The translations under genes and the position numbers were made by a program. From NCBI GenBank assembly GCA_000507305.1, contig DF241059.1, forward strand, positions 1-64,000: a stretch of DNA of 64,000 nt. Reading direction: 5' to 3'. The stretch is from Breviolum minutum Mf 1.05b.01 (Eukaryota > Sar > Dinophyceae > Suessiales > Symbiodiniaceae). Of the stretch, positions 46,135 through 56,639 are shown one piece after another; within the stretch, counting starts at the first letter, position 1, and every line of letters begins with the position of its first letter. The notes beneath the pieces are model-generated. The model worked only from the letters and a program-made list of their open reading frames with translations, ran no database searches and was not told the origin of the DNA.

Positions 46135-46852
46135 CTTGGAAATCTACCATGATCATTCGATTCTCAGGCATCCACGATAGGTACACTGACTCAATGGGCG
46201 GCATCAAATCTTTCAAGCACTGTGGAGTTGACGTGCGGGATTTTCCAAGCGCTCTTGGCTTCCTTTCTCCATGCACTCCAGCCCTCACTTTGGCCAATGG
46301 AGCCTCTTCAGTGGCGGGGCCCATGGAATGCTTCAAACTCGCTTTCTTGTCCTTGTTTTCACCTCCAGCTTTCGTTTCACTGGTGCTTTCAAATTTCACA
46401 CTTTCTTCTGCAGCCTTCTTTTTCTCGGCCTTGTCCTTTTGCTCCTGGTCGAACATCTTCTCTTTGCGGAGGTCATCTTTTTCTGGCTTTAATTTGGCAA
46501 CCTCTTCAGCATGTTGCAATTCAAGTTCTCGAACGCACTGATCTATTATCCCCTCGAATGCATCTTGTTCCTTTGGGTCCAAACAGGAAACTGCTTTAAT
46601 GAGTTCCAAGGGATCGTTGTGCCTCGTTTCCTCCTCACCAGCAAGTGCAGCAATGATTTTTGTTTTTTCGTCATCGCTCAAGTCACTGCAAACTGAGTTG
46701 ACCAAAGCTTCTACAAATTCTCTCTTCTTCGTACCAACAGACTTGGGCAAAATGCCCACAGAGGAGAGCATGAGCCTGATTTGGTCCACGTTAAACCATT
46801 GCTTTGCACGCAAAGCTGCCCTCAAAAGTGGTTGCCGTGGATCACTTTCCAT
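46135..46852 (-). CDS. SAP-like, coiled-coil nuclear-type protein (main exon)
   Basis: Begins MESDPRQPLLRAALRAKQWF. Residues about 20-60 (QIRLMLSSVGILPKSVGTKK, then REFVEALVNSVC) resemble a SAP helix-turn-helix DNA-binding motif, but I cannot confirm this. Residues about 85-170 are charged and likely coiled coil (QHAEEVAKLKPEKDDLRKEK, KDKAEKKKAAEE). The start is an ATG nine bases after an acceptor TGCTAG|G, which could be a trans-splice site (dinoflagellate mRNAs receive a spliced leader) or join to exons at 47.0-47.2 and 47.4-47.6 kb, which lie upstream on the same strand. It is intron-poor and GC-richer than its surroundings. Unknown family; the role is inferred. Confidence 0.7.
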
Positions 46853-46984
46853 AAGAACCTAGCATTGAACACTGGTGTCAGCTTTCAATGATTCAATGCA
46901 AGTAACTAAGTCATTCCCAGTACTGACTAGAGAAAAGGCACAAAAAAAAGCAAGTACAAAAAAGTAAATATTATAATGTCAGTA

Positions 46985-47182
46985 TAATCAATATCAGTCG
47001 AGGTGCTATGGCCCGTTCGTGGTTTCGTACTGCAATAGGCAAACAAGCAGGGGGCAACACCATTGTTGGAACGTGCTGCCAGGGAGTGTCTGTGCCAGTG
47101 GAGAAGTTCAGCACCCAAGTAGGAGTTGGTACTTGGTCAGGAGCAATGACAAAGTAGAACTGGGCAGAATCAACGCAAAACA
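46985..47182 (-). CDS. Probable exon upstream of the SAP-like gene
   Basis: Frame: FYFVIAPDQVPTPTWVLNFS, then TGTDTPWQHVPTMVLPPACL and PIAVRNHERAIAPR. It is clearly protein-like. The acceptor is TGCCCAG|T, TCCAG|T or CACAG|G; the donor is unknown. It may be an internal exon of the same gene as 46135-46852. Confidence 0.5.
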
Positions 47183-47411
47183 AAAACTGGATCCTGTGAG
47201 CAACAAACAAAAAAACGAGACAACAACTGAATTGATTATGAAAGTTATTTGTTGCCAGCCCTACAATAAGAAAAGAGGAAACCATTATAAATTACTTTCA
47301 CTAGAGATGATTAGAAAACTGCCTTGATTCCAAAGCCAAATTGTTCAATTCAAAAAACAATGACTTTTAATTTACTTGGGTGTTATTTTTCTCTCCCGCC
47401 CAATGCCTTAC

Positions 47412-47574
47412 CACCAACCCGAAGCTCTTGAACAGGAAGGGCTTGGGTTGCCCAATGCCTGAAACCCAACGAGAAGATATACTTCTGAGAAAGTGAATTA
47501 TAATAGATCTCCTTCTCCATGAACAAGCATCCTGCAGTAGTACAGTACCAAAAGAATTCACCATCTCGGTCCAT
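47412..47574 (-). CDS. Probable exon, start of the same gene
   Basis: An ATG followed by DRDGEFFWYCTTAGCLFMEK, then EIYYNSLSQKYIFSLGFRHW and ATQALPVQELRVG, ending at a good donor GTTGGTG|GTAAGG. FWYCTTAGCLFME resembles segments I remember from unnamed dinoflagellate proteins (unverified). The join to the next exon could not be settled by phase. Confidence 0.5.
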
Positions 47575-47783
47575 ACCAAACCTCTAAACACCAACGAACT
47601 AATGAATCACCAATATTATATTGAGAATGACACTTAATCAAATATTTTACAACAGTTTTTACAACATAATACCAGGTTACCTACGCATCATCCACGCAAC
47701 CACCCACAAACGAAAAGAACAACAGATCAAAACTAATGCATCATTACTTTTTCAGCTGTTAAGATAGTGCAACTGCAAAAACT

Positions 47784-48914
47784 TCAACTAACTCTACACA
47801 CATGTGGAAAATCGTCTCCTGCCCAAGCTCTCGACACGTTGGCAAAGTCATGTTTGTGGTCTTTCAATATGTATGCGCAAGCAGCTGCAGCCTGCTTGTT
47901 TGCGTGATACCCAGCTTTCCGGATCTCGTGCAGGATCTGATCTGGTGATGGGAAAACACTGCAGAAGGAAGCTTTTCCACCACGTTCCCAAAGTTTCTTC
48001 CCACTGAATGTTCTCGCGTTGAAGGCCACGTTAAGAATATCGTCTCGGTCAACTCGGATTTGTTCGACACCTCCAGCAGCAGGATGGTGGGAAGTAGCAG
48101 CATACAACCATTTTGAGAAGTTGGTCATGTTCTTCGTATTCTTCTGAGTGCGATCTGCAGCATCTTTAACCGTGCTGAGGACATTTTCCAACGCGTTCTT
48201 GGTGGTTGTTGGCCCACAGCCAATGGAAAAAGCCATCTCACGCAATTCCCTGTCGTAGGGGTCCCAATCAACCGCCCTCCCGTGAATGAACAGTTCTCTG
48301 GTCACGACCCAGGTGTTCGTACCCACGTCTGCGAAAAGTTTGAAGAGTGGTGACTTCTCAGAACAACTTCTCGTCGCATCTTCGAGCTTCAGGATGCCAC
48401 TGCACATGTTTCTCAAAAGAGCCTGGGCCCGTATCTTCTCAGTATGATCTGATGACATGATTCTGAGCAAGCAATAAGGAAACACCAAACCATAATGTGC
48501 CTGAGACCATGCTCGCTGACAAGCAAGACCCAGGACCAGGTTTGAATACTCTCTCAGTAGCATAGCTTCTTGTTGGAGAGCAGGGACCGAATCATCAAAC
48601 TGAAAAACATGATCTGAAGGCTTTGTCAACCGCAGCAGGTCAATGGTCTCTGGACCCAGTAGACGGTTGATCATTGCACAAATGGTGGTGTGCCAATGTC
48701 CGTTTGCACGCTTTACGCACCATTTCAGCATTCCTTTGGGACCTTCCTTTTGCGACTCCAAGTGCTGTGTGTATTCTGTATGGAGATCTTCACAACCAGC
48801 CACCAGCATGCGAACTCTCATTTGCAGATGTTTCTCTCGGAACAGTGCCAAAACGAAATCGTACGTTGACTTGTAACTGCTTCGTAAGGCATTGAAAGCT
48901 TTCCTTGATGGCAT
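47784..48914 (-). CDS. Dinoflagellate-type protein, 376-codon open exon with stop
   Basis: The longest ORF in the window, ATG to stop. It starts MPSRKAFNALRSSYKSTYDF; further features are MLVAGCEDLHTEYTQHLESQ, a Trp-Cys segment (MLKWCVKRANGHWHTTICAM) and ARTFSGKKLWERGG near the C terminus. It has the composition of a soluble alpha-helical protein, with no signal peptide or membrane segment. Its position after the exons at 49.0-50.4 kb on the same strand suggests they form one gene, of which this is the last exon. If so, the ATG is internal and the exon may begin at ATCAAG|G. I associate the family with unnamed dinoflagellate multigene proteins, from memory only. Function unknown. Confidence 0.78.
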   Translation of the reverse strand: MPSRKAFNALRSSYKSTYDFVLALFREKHLQMRVRMLVAGCEDLHTEYTQHLESQKEGPKGMLKWCVKRANGHWHTTICAMINRLLGPETIDLLRLTKPSDHVFQFDDSVPALQQEAMLLREYSNLVLGLACQRAWSQAHYGLVFPYCLLRIMSSDHTEKIRAQALLRNMCSGILKLEDATRSCSEKSPLFKLFADVGTNTWVVTRELFIHGRAVDWDPYDRELREMAFSIGCGPTTTKNALENVLSTVKDAADRTQKNTKNMTNFSKWLYAATSHHPAAGGVEQIRVDRDDILNVAFNARTFSGKKLWERGGKASFCSVFPSPDQILHEIRKAGYHANKQAAAACAYILKDHKHDFANVSRAWAGDDFPHVCRVS

Positions 48915-49024
48915 GGTTCACACGATTCAACTACTCATGGTTCACATGTTCTTGATTTGTAAGTTGCAAATATTCAAAAAACTTTGAGTCGAACAGTCAA
49001 AATACGGAAAAAAGATTTTTTTAC

Positions 49025-49253
49025 CAGTACTTTGAACCATCGCTTAAAGTTAACTTTGAATGAGCAAGCAAGTTGCTGTGTCGCCACATACTCACTCCTT
49101 TCGTTGCTGCCCTGACCACCTTCAACATCATGGTTTTGAGCACCTGCATGATGATCTCCTTCTCCCATCTGCTGTAGTTCAATGTTGTCACTGTCCTTGT
49201 TTGGAGCCGAGGGACTGACAGAGGGTTCAATAAATTCAAATTGATGGTAAGTT
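49025..49253 (-). CDS. Exon of the same gene (acidic/Gln-His segment)
   Basis: Acceptor AAAGCAG|A, donor AGTACTG|GTAAAA. Frame: FEFIEPSVSPSAPNKDSDNI, then ELQQMGEGDHHAGAQNHDVE and GGQGSNERSEYVATQQLACS. This is a low-complexity acidic linker ending in KVNFKRWFKVL. The overlapping ORF in another frame is a shadow. Confidence 0.55.
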
Positions 49254-49374
49254 CTGCTTTATTTTGCATTTTTTTCAATGTAGAAAGAACAATCAATTGA
49301 ATTTGCACTTGCAGTAGTGATCTATCTAAAGAGTTGGTTTGTTTGTTGCCAAAGTAGGTGGTATTATTTCAACC

Positions 49375-49682
49375 GAAGTCAGAAAAAAATCTTGCAGTCG
49401 TCAAATTATTCTGAGCTGCTTTCAAAAATCCCTGGAGGGTTTTGATGTGTGTCACTGATTCAAAGAGTATGGACCAGTTCGCATCTAAAAGTCCAAATGA
49501 CTCGCGCATACCAAACCAATTCTTGGTACGAGCCTTCGGAATTCTCTTTTCACAGCACTCTTTCCAATCTGTTGGAGTCAAAGTAAAGCTGTCAGAGTCC
49601 TCAAGCCGGCGATCTGCTGCCACCAGTTCCGACATTTTCTTCATGTAGGCATGGTCATCCGCCTTTCTGTTCAGGAGGTCTA
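49375..49682 (-). CDS. Exon of the same gene
   Basis: Frame: VDLLNRKADDHAYMKKMSEL, VAADRRLEDSDSFTLTPTDW, KECCEKRIPKARTKNWFGMR and ESFGLLDANWSILFESVTHI. Starts at GCCTGAG|GTAGAC and ends near GACTTCG|GTTGAA. Trp-rich and well structured; domain unknown. Confidence 0.6.
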
Positions 49683-49876
49683 CCTCAGGCATGAAATAAA
49701 CACAGTATCAAAAAATTGCATTAAAAGACATCACCAAAGAAATCCTTTCAACTTATGGCTTCTGATTATTTTGAACATAAGATAAGAACAAACAGCCAGT
49801 CACGATCAAGTAGCTGCTGAATCCACGACTTTAACCTTCCATAATTATGGGGAGAGCGAACCCAAAAAATCGAAAA

Positions 49877-50370
49877 TCACAGTTGAGTAGCTGCTGCATC
49901 CACGAGTCTTCCCTGATGTGTGCCAGAACTGAAGGGTCCCCTGGACCAATTGCAAAGCAAAGTGGCCTTTAACAGAACCGGTTTCAAACCGGCATAGTTG
50001 ACACAGTTGAGAAAATCATTCCACATTGGGTGGGACCCCTCCGGCTCCGGGAGAACTCGAAGCCCGCAGGGTCCGGCCAGGAAATTCATCATTTTGAAGC
50101 CAGTTGCTTCCTCGTCATGAATACTCTTTAGAAAAGGCCGCTGAGCCCACCTCTCTAATTCAACATTGGTGACAGAACTCACTCCTGCAGCTTCAAGTGC
50201 TTGGGAAGGCTGAAACCTGTCAAGACCTCTCCCTGTCAGGGTATGGAGGGCGTTGTGCAAGCCTTTTGCCATGACCTCGGGCGTCATGAAAATCAAGCAA
50301 ACATGATCACCCATGTAATCAAATATAATTATGCCGTGGGCAAAGTAAGTAAGGTTAACACTGTATTGCT
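49877..50370 (-). CDS. Exon of the same gene (upstream part)
   Basis: Frame: IIIFDYMGDHVCLIFMTPEV, MAKGLHNALHTLTGRGLDRF and EEATGFKMMNFLAGPCGLRV, then LPEPEGSHPMWNDFLNCVNY and PVLLKATLLCNWSRGPFSSG. The HPMWNDF...RGPFSSG block reminds me of a dinoflagellate-restricted family (memory only). The 5' end is uncertain; the frame opens at 50389. A truncated repeat element begins about 80 bp upstream (50473). Confidence 0.62.
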
Positions 50371-50472
50371 TGGCAAAAGTGTTTGGCAACAGGGCCCGGC
50401 AAGAATCTGAGATAAGATAATCTGAGACTATGAAAAATGTGTGGCAAAAGTGCTTGGCAATCGTATATAGTC

Positions 50473-51029
50473 AAAGACGTCCAGTAGGCAGAGATTTTGC
50501 TGCCTACTACTGCTCTAAATTTGGGGAATTTCCTTGAATTTCACCCTTTCCAACTGTACCCGTTCTCATGGACTGGGGGAGAGACACAGTAGTAGGCAGA
50601 TTGGTATCTCACATGTACGGGTAATGATATTAAAGGGATCTGCCTACTACTGTGGTAGTGCATGTAGTGCACATGCACAATGTGAGACCATGGCTCAACA
50701 CTTTCAATGGTAGGCACAGAACACATACAGAACACTGTAGGAATCCAACTCTTTCCAAGACACAAATTAAATTACGTATTAATTATAGAACATGTATAAT
50801 TATGTCTAATGTGTGAAATAGCATGGGTTCCGAGATAAATGTCAATCGCCCAGAACTACTCCCAAGATCACGTCTGAACCGTTGGAAAGCATTGTGTTTG
50901 GGGTGTTCAATTTTACTAGATGCCTAGGCTTTAAGTAAGTTGGGGTCCCAAGTTCCAAGAGTTCAGAAGAGCTATATAAGGGGACACGATGGGAATCCAT
51001 GCCATCACAAACATAAATCACATGTACTC
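50473..51029. repeat. Truncated copy of the AGTAGGCAGA transposable element
   Basis: From AAAGACGTCCAGTAGGCAGA to ATAAATCACATGTACTC it matches 57459-57950 closely, with a few indels (an extra piece around 50630-50670). The other end of the element is missing. Confidence 0.9.
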
Positions 51030-51049
51030 TATATTATATCTTTACAAAG

Positions 51050-51780
51050 ACATCATCGTAACACTTGCCTTTCTGAAACATTGGAAACTGCTGAAGTACT
51101 GAAAGAATCATCCTTGTAGGGAAAGGTTTTCCAGGTTTTCAATGAATCCTGCACTGCAATGCTTTGCTGACATGCGACATACATGGAGTTGCTCATCATC
51201 TTCTTGGTTGCCCTGCCGTGAGTTCAACATAGTTCAACGGAGGACGAAATGCTGCATCTAAACTGGTGATTGTTGACAACTAGTTAGTTACTTACTTATT
51301 TCATTGGTATTGATTGATTTCACAACCGTGCAATGACTGATTTACAGACTGGCTTACATCCTTTTCAAATCTTCTTACTCACCTACCGTGTCTTTCCTCT
51401 CTTACTCTACAGTCAGTCAGTGGTCTTTGGTTACCTGGGTTGATTCAAAAAAGTCTTTACCCCTATTGAATTGGTTACCTTTGTTTACCTTGTAACGACT
51501 GAAGAAAAGTTGTCTTGCCTCGCAGCAGCAGCCTGCTTGTTGCTCTGCAAAACGGCATAGTGCTCCGTGACCTAGGCATCAATGGTGTCAAAATTAACGG
51601 AACACATGGATGTACCCCTACCATCCCCTGCCAACTACCCCTATGGGAAATCCACAAAACATGGATCGCTTCGACTGAATTTAATCGACTGCTAGTTTTA
51701 AATCGGAATGACTGCTTGTTTAAAAAGGCATGGCCGCTCACTGTCAGGAATTTGTGACGATCTCCTCTTTTTTTTTTACA
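51050..51780. other. No supported gene
   Basis: AT-rich, with short ORFs on both strands. A + strand frame at 51515-51757 (LGINGVKINGTHGCTPTIPC) and its - strand counterpart are both protein-like, but neither has splice or motif support. Confidence 0.4.
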
Positions 51781-51789
51781 CCATCACGG

Positions 51790-52146
51790 TCACAGCTTGC
51801 GTTTTTTGGCTGGACTGTCTTTTGCATCCTCACCAGCACGCCTCGGACGGTTCTCAAAGACATATCCGCATGCATTGCATGACACTTTAACCCAAACTGC
51901 GTTGCTTCCAGTTCGTGTCACTATGTGGTGTGGGCATTGACCATCATCACCACCATTGTGTGCATCTGAAGTTGCGGCTGCACTGTGACTTGAATCTGGA
52001 CTTGAACTTGAGAGTTCACTAGGCCTAGCATTGTCCAAACGCTCTGCAAGAGGATTCATCATCCCAGGGATCACGAGCAACATCTTGACAACAAATCTGC
52101 GCCAATGCTTGAGCGGTTCCACCCATCGCAACGGAGAATTTTCCAT
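51790..52146 (-). CDS. Small zinc-ribbon-like protein, 118 aa
   Basis: Complete ATG-to-stop ORF. It starts MENSPLRWVEPLKHWRRFVV, then a Ser-rich stretch (PSELSSSSPDSSHSAAATSD). Then CPHHIVTRTGSNAVWVKVSC and NACGYVF give a C-x-H-H...C-x2-C arrangement that could bind one zinc ion. The C-terminal tail is basic (RRAGEDAKDSPAKKRKL), like a nuclear localisation signal. A nucleic-acid-binding role is inferred. Similar zinc ribbons occur in dinoflagellate gene families and in retroelement proteins, so an element-derived gene is possible. Confidence 0.65.
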   Translation of the reverse strand: MENSPLRWVEPLKHWRRFVVKMLLVIPGMMNPLAERLDNARPSELSSSSPDSSHSAAATSDAHNGGDDGQCPHHIVTRTGSNAVWVKVSCNACGYVFENRPRRAGEDAKDSPAKKRKL

Positions 52147-52503
52147 GGTCTTTTGACTTTTGTATTGATTCCAACACAGATTGTGATTGAATTGAAAGTA
52201 TCGTGATGTTTCAGTATCAGTATCTATCCTTTCTTGTATCAGTCTCAGTATCTATCCTTTCTTGTCACTATTGTCACTGTTGTTGGCTTGAGCTGGCCTG
52301 CTGATTCAAGCATTCAAGGATCACAAGTAAAGATCACTTTGCAAGTAAGTAAAGATCACAAGTAAAAGAATCCCTAGAGAACACAATAGATACCATGGGA
52401 TCTCTGTTAGGGGTACGCCCAATTGTCCTTTGACAACAATCTCTCTAGTGACAGTCTACCTAAATTTTGCACATTCATTTCAATTTCACAAAAAATTCAT
52501 CAA

Positions 52504-52812
52504 TCAATGACTGTGACTTCCAGGAGTGTTCAATAGTATTATTTTATCGACCCAATTCAACTCTATTAATGGATCCCATTGAAATTTTCTTGGACTTATA
52601 TAATGCTCCAAACATGTTGAAGGTTTCAGAATGACATGAACTCTTGTGTTTTTTTCTGGAGAACCACGAACAGATACTAGTACATGAGATTTAGAAGAAA
52701 TCATTGCTACAATTCTTGTCACTCTACTTAACACCATTTTTTCTCCATTGATTCGATGCGGCACGTTTTGGAAGAAACTGTACAAATTTTTGATATCGAG
52801 CAAGTGATATCA
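52504..52812 (-). CDS. Hypothetical ~100-aa ORF
   Basis: No ATG at the start of the open frame, so it is probably an exon beginning after TTATTTAG|C. Frame: LYSFFQNVPHRINGEKMVLS, RVTRIVAMISSKSHVLVSVR and HVILKPSTCLEHYISPRKFQ. Protein-like, with no motif. Confidence 0.4.
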
Positions 52813-52890
52813 AGTTTGCTAAATAAGAGCTCACTATATCGACACTTGATCGTCGTTGCTCCAGCTACAGCGTCAGTCCAGTTCTAACAG

Positions 52891-53160
52891 TTAGCGTCTG
52901 GGCGATCGAGATCTGCTTGGGCTGGGTCGTGGAAGTTCAGTGGGAGGGTAGAAGCTGCCCAGTGATGACAATGACCCTGCTGGAGTCGGAGATCTTGCCG
53001 TCTTTCCAGATACTGGCGAACCTATTGAATCTTGCCCTTTGCTCTTGCTCTTTGCTTCTTCAGCTTCAGCATCTTCAATGACCCGGGACAACTCATCCCG
53101 AATGACTTTCAAACAGGACAGCACTGATCGTTGGAAGCGTTCAGCACGTGCTGGGTCCAT
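52891..53160 (-). CDS. Small Ser/Arg/Pro-rich protein, 89 aa
   Basis: ATG-to-stop. An N-terminal amphipathic helix (MDPARAERFQRSVLSCLKVI, then RDELSRVIEDAEAEEAKSKS) is followed by a disordered tail ending PRPSPSRSRSPRR. The tail resembles the RS-rich ends of RNA-binding proteins, but no RNA-binding domain is present. Unknown family. Confidence 0.58.
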   Translation of the reverse strand: MDPARAERFQRSVLSCLKVIRDELSRVIEDAEAEEAKSKSKGQDSIGSPVSGKTARSPTPAGSLSSLGSFYPPTELPRPSPSRSRSPRR

Positions 53161-53566
53161 GACTGAAGCATCAAATGGCTAAATGATTCTAGTTTGAAAT
53201 CTCTTGATAAACTTGTTTCATTTCATCTTCATCGCTATCTTTTTTAAACTAATTGCTTCATAGTTTTAAATTCTTATACGGGCTGTGCATTATATAGCCA
53301 ACAAAAGCAACTATGAATGGAAAGACTTTGGTGAATGGCTTGTTTAAATGTATTCCCCTTCTTGTAGACGTCATGATCCTGTGAGCCTTTAAACAAAAAC
53401 ATAGAAGAGGGCACATGAGTTGGGATCTTGTAATTAATCACATGTTTTACATATGTTTACGGTTCATGTATTGTCTGAACCCTTGCCAGACCAGTTGACT
53501 GAATGCTTTGGGAACCCTGTAGCTTTCAAAGCCTGTCTGAATCCCTTAAATTAATAGGATGTGTTC

Positions 53567-53760
53567 TGTTCTTTTCTGAAACCTTGAAAAACTCATCAAA
53601 GGATTGATTAAAACATTGAAATTCTGAAATGTTATTGGGCCCATTTCCAAGGTTTCAGATTGCTGATGAACACAAGAGTATTGGGGGCTGAACTAAAACC
53701 TAAAACTGAAGCTCCTTGTTTTGGTTCTTGGAGAATTAAAACACAAAGAACCCATCGTCA
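53567..53760. repeat. Dispersed repeat with adjacent (TCA)n
   Basis: TTTCTGAAACCTTGAAAAAC ... GGTTTCAGATTGCTGATGA ... ATTAAAACACAAAGAACCCA, followed directly by a (TCA/TCG)n run. A second copy at 60818-61020 also ends in (TCA)n. Confidence 0.9.
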
Positions 53761-53878
53761 TCATCATCATCAGCATCATCAACATCACCATCGTCGTCAT
53801 CATCATCATCATCAGCATCATCGTCATCAACATCACCATCATCGTCATCATCATCATCATCATCATCATCAACATCAC

Positions 53879-53919
<41 letters not shown>

Positions 53920-53932
53920 CTGCCATTCACAT
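53756..53932. repeat. (TCA)n/(TCG)n microsatellite
   Basis: Interrupted CAT/TCA triplets. Poly-His, poly-Ile, poly-Asp and poly-Met ORFs over it are artefacts. Confidence 0.96.
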
Positions 53933-53939
53933 TCAGCAG

Positions 53940-54760
53940 CACCAAGCAGCAAACACTGCCTTTTTGCCACTTTGGAAGAGTAGTACGGTATTTGGCTCTA
54001 GTAGAGCAGTCTTGTGCTTTTGAAAAAGTGCCCACGTGTCAGGCTCAGGCGAGATTAACTCGGTGTTCAGTTGCAAAAAAGCTGCTCAAAGCCTGGAAAA
54101 TCCCAGGCATTTGGTTTGTTGGTGCAACACAAGGTATCGAGCCAAACTTTAGGACCAGGTGGTAGTGGCCGCAGAAACTTCCTTGGTGTCAGTTTAAAAA
54201 GCTCCATGACTATGACGCCATTTTTAAAAAACTTATCACTTCGCTGGGTCAACTCGAATAAATTGAACCATTCTTAATTAAATCTCAGCTTCCAAGATAG
54301 GATAAGAATCTTGTTCCTGGCTGCAATCACATGTAACAGTAACTGGTGCCATGATGAACAAAAAGCCTTCCTGTCGCAACCTTGAGAATTTTTTATAAGA
54401 CTTGTTTGGTCATGGGCTATATTAATTCCATTAGTTTTCAAACACACAAGTCAGTAAATTGAAAACAAGATTCTCAGCTGCTCTGCCAAGTCTTCCGTGC
54501 TAGCAGCAGGCGTCACAGCACAAGGCGATGTAACGTAGGCATGTCCTTCCGTCCTTAGGTCCTTGGATGGTTGCAAACAAGCAGGCGTGCTTCAACAATG
54601 CAACAATAATAGGAAAGGATGCAAGCCAGTAGTCAAAACAAGTACTTAACTGAAAATTCTGAAACAGTAGTGTTCTTCGGTTGCAATGAAAATACAGTTT
54701 CTTTCAGGAAACAAAACTAAGGATGCCATAACAAAGGACACATTGATAATTATTAATGCA
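53940..54760. other. No supported gene
   Basis: Only short ORFs. No splice-bounded protein-like segment was recognised. Confidence 0.4.
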
Positions 54761-54771
54761 ATAAAATCAAT

Positions 54772-54872
54772 TTAAAACAGACAAAGATCAAACTTCCCAT
54801 CATTGCCAATTGCCAGATCACCATTTAGCTCATCAAATGCCCACGGTGGCAGGGCCATGCTGCACGGAGACA
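54772..54872 (-). CDS. Possible small terminal exon
   Basis: After GTGCAG|C the frame reads MALPPWAFDELNGDLAIGND, then GKFDLCLF and a stop. Short and without a partner exon. Confidence 0.35.
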
Positions 54873-55122
54873 CTTGAGTGGTGAAGTGTAGTAAGTTAAG
54901 TTGAACTATTGAAAGAACGTATATTGCGGGAGGTAAAAATTTGATTGGTGAACAATGCATGACATCAAGGAGAAAAGCTTGGTACAGAATGCAAAGGCCA
55001 GCTGATCATCTAATACTTTCATGTGCTCCATCAATTTTACTGCACAGTTGTATATGCTTGAATTATCAACAAACTGTTGCATTAGTGAATATTATTATTA
55101 CATAATGACAATCCGACTTTGC

Positions 55123-55476
55123 CTAGGGCAATGGGCGTGAGGATGACGAAGCGCTAGGGCTTGGCTTGATTGGACCAGGTGGTAAGGGAGTTTTTGGCCT
55201 TTCCCGTGGACAAGTTGGTGGGACTAGTTCTGAAGGCACCCTTCCTGGTGTGACCATTCCTGCGTCAATGTCATCCTGATTCTTCGTTTCTTTCTTCAAG
55301 GCCTTCTTCTCCTTTTTTGCCTGTAATCTTGCCTGTTTATGATTTTTCAATTCTTGTTTTATCACCTGGATCATTGCCGTTTTTTGTTTTTCAGTCAGGG
55401 GCTTGTTGTCATCATCAGGGTGGGCATCATCCTCCTTGTTACCCCTGGACCCGGACTGCTGATTTGGCGATGCCAT
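55123..55476 (-). CDS. Small basic coiled-coil protein, 117 aa
   Basis: ATG-to-stop: MASPNQQSGSRGNKEDDAHP, a Lys-rich helix (EKQKTAMIQVIKQELKNHKQ, then ARLQAKKEKKALKKETKNQD) and a Pro/Ser-rich end (KTPLPPGPIKPSPSASSSSR). Likely a partly disordered, nucleic-acid- or protein-binding factor (inferred). Unknown family. Confidence 0.6.
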   Translation of the reverse strand: MASPNQQSGSRGNKEDDAHPDDDNKPLTEKQKTAMIQVIKQELKNHKQARLQAKKEKKALKKETKNQDDIDAGMVTPGRVPSELVPPTCPRERPKTPLPPGPIKPSPSASSSSRPLP

Positions 55477-55769
55477 GACACTGAGCACTGATTGGTTCTT
55501 TTTCCTGATAAATAGAATTTGAACCGAAATTTGGAGGTTGATTCCTTTTACACAAGAAACTATCACATTGAACACTCAGCTGTTGAAATCATTTTAATTT
55601 TATAACGTCACCTTTGCTAGACAGTAGAATCATTTCAACACACACAGTCAGTCGAATTGCCGGTTTGCAGAAATCAATCAATAGTTTTCTGAAACCTTGG
55701 AAACTGCCATATCATTGAAAACCTTTATTTATTATTAATTAAAACACTATTCTCGCATGAAGACAGGAT

Positions 55770-55928
55770 TTAAGATAAGACTTTGTAAGGTATGTCACGC
55801 ATTTCCATATTTCCCGTTTCCTGCAAAAAGTCAACAAATCCTGATGGTGAAAATTCTGACAAGTAACAACACTGTAATATGCTTCCTTTCCGTCTTGAAT
55901 TTGCAAGATCAAACTCCATTGAGCCCAT
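55770..55928 (-). CDS. Possible small protein or exon, 52 aa
   Basis: ATG 12 bases after the acceptor GTTTCAG|A. MGSMEFDLANSRRKGSILQC and YLSEFSPSGFVDFLQETGNM, ending KVLS-stop. Protein-like composition only. Confidence 0.4.
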   Translation of the reverse strand: MGSMEFDLANSRRKGSILQCCYLSEFSPSGFVDFLQETGNMEMRDIPYKVLS

Positions 55929-56469
55929 GCTGGAAATTCTGAAACATTTCAAACTAACTATATATCAAATTTAACAATGACCTTTCCATAATATTTTGGC
56001 GACTGTATTATAATCACAAAAGTTTTCACTGATTTCAACCTCGAAGTCGACGTGTGACTGACAGCTGTGAAAAAGGTACATCAATCATCAAAAACTCATT
56101 CATATGTACATCACATGATTCAAACTTCTAACTGCATTCCTCCGTTTAATAACGATAAAAATAAAACCCTATAATGACATCAGTACCAGTACCACATTTT
56201 AGAACCAAAACAACTGACTGACTGACAGCCGCGGCTTCAACGTCTGTTTTTCATGCCCATTTACGCAGCGTTCGATTCCTTGCGCGACACTCTCTGAACT
56301 TAGTTCTGTTCTGCTAAAACCAACTCTTCGCCCAGTCACATGCGATTCGAATAGCCAATTTGTTTGTTAATTATCAGGTACCCTCAGTGCTTGAGTTTAG
56401 GAGAACAAAAGGGGCTGTGACACGGGTTGTATTGAAGAGCTTTACACAGTTTGCGAGCCTATCGAAAGT

Positions 56470-56617
56470 CTATTGTTTGCTCGTCTTCAGCTGTCCCTTT
56501 TTCACTTTGGAAGTGGAAGAAGATGATTTAGGTAGTTTCATCAATGCTTGCACACTGCCCACCCCACTCTTGCTTCCATTGAGTTCCAATGCTGCTTTGA
56601 CAAATAGCTTCCTGTTC
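56470..56617 (-). CDS. Possible terminal exon, Lys/Ser-rich
   Basis: After GACTAAG|G the frame reads NRKLFVKAALELNGSKSGVG, then SVQALMKLPKSSSSTSKVKK and GQLKTSKQ-stop. It is much more protein-like than the overlapping + strand ORF. Confidence 0.5.
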
Positions 56618-56639
56618 CTTAGTCAGGCAAAAATATGAA

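Noticed and set aside
46222..46599. + strand ORFs of 73-142 codons
   Set aside because: Shadows of the SAP-like - strand exon, which joins in phase to its last exon.
53660..54035. Poly-His, poly-Ile, poly-Asp and poly-Met ORFs
   Set aside because: Artefacts of the (TCA)n run.
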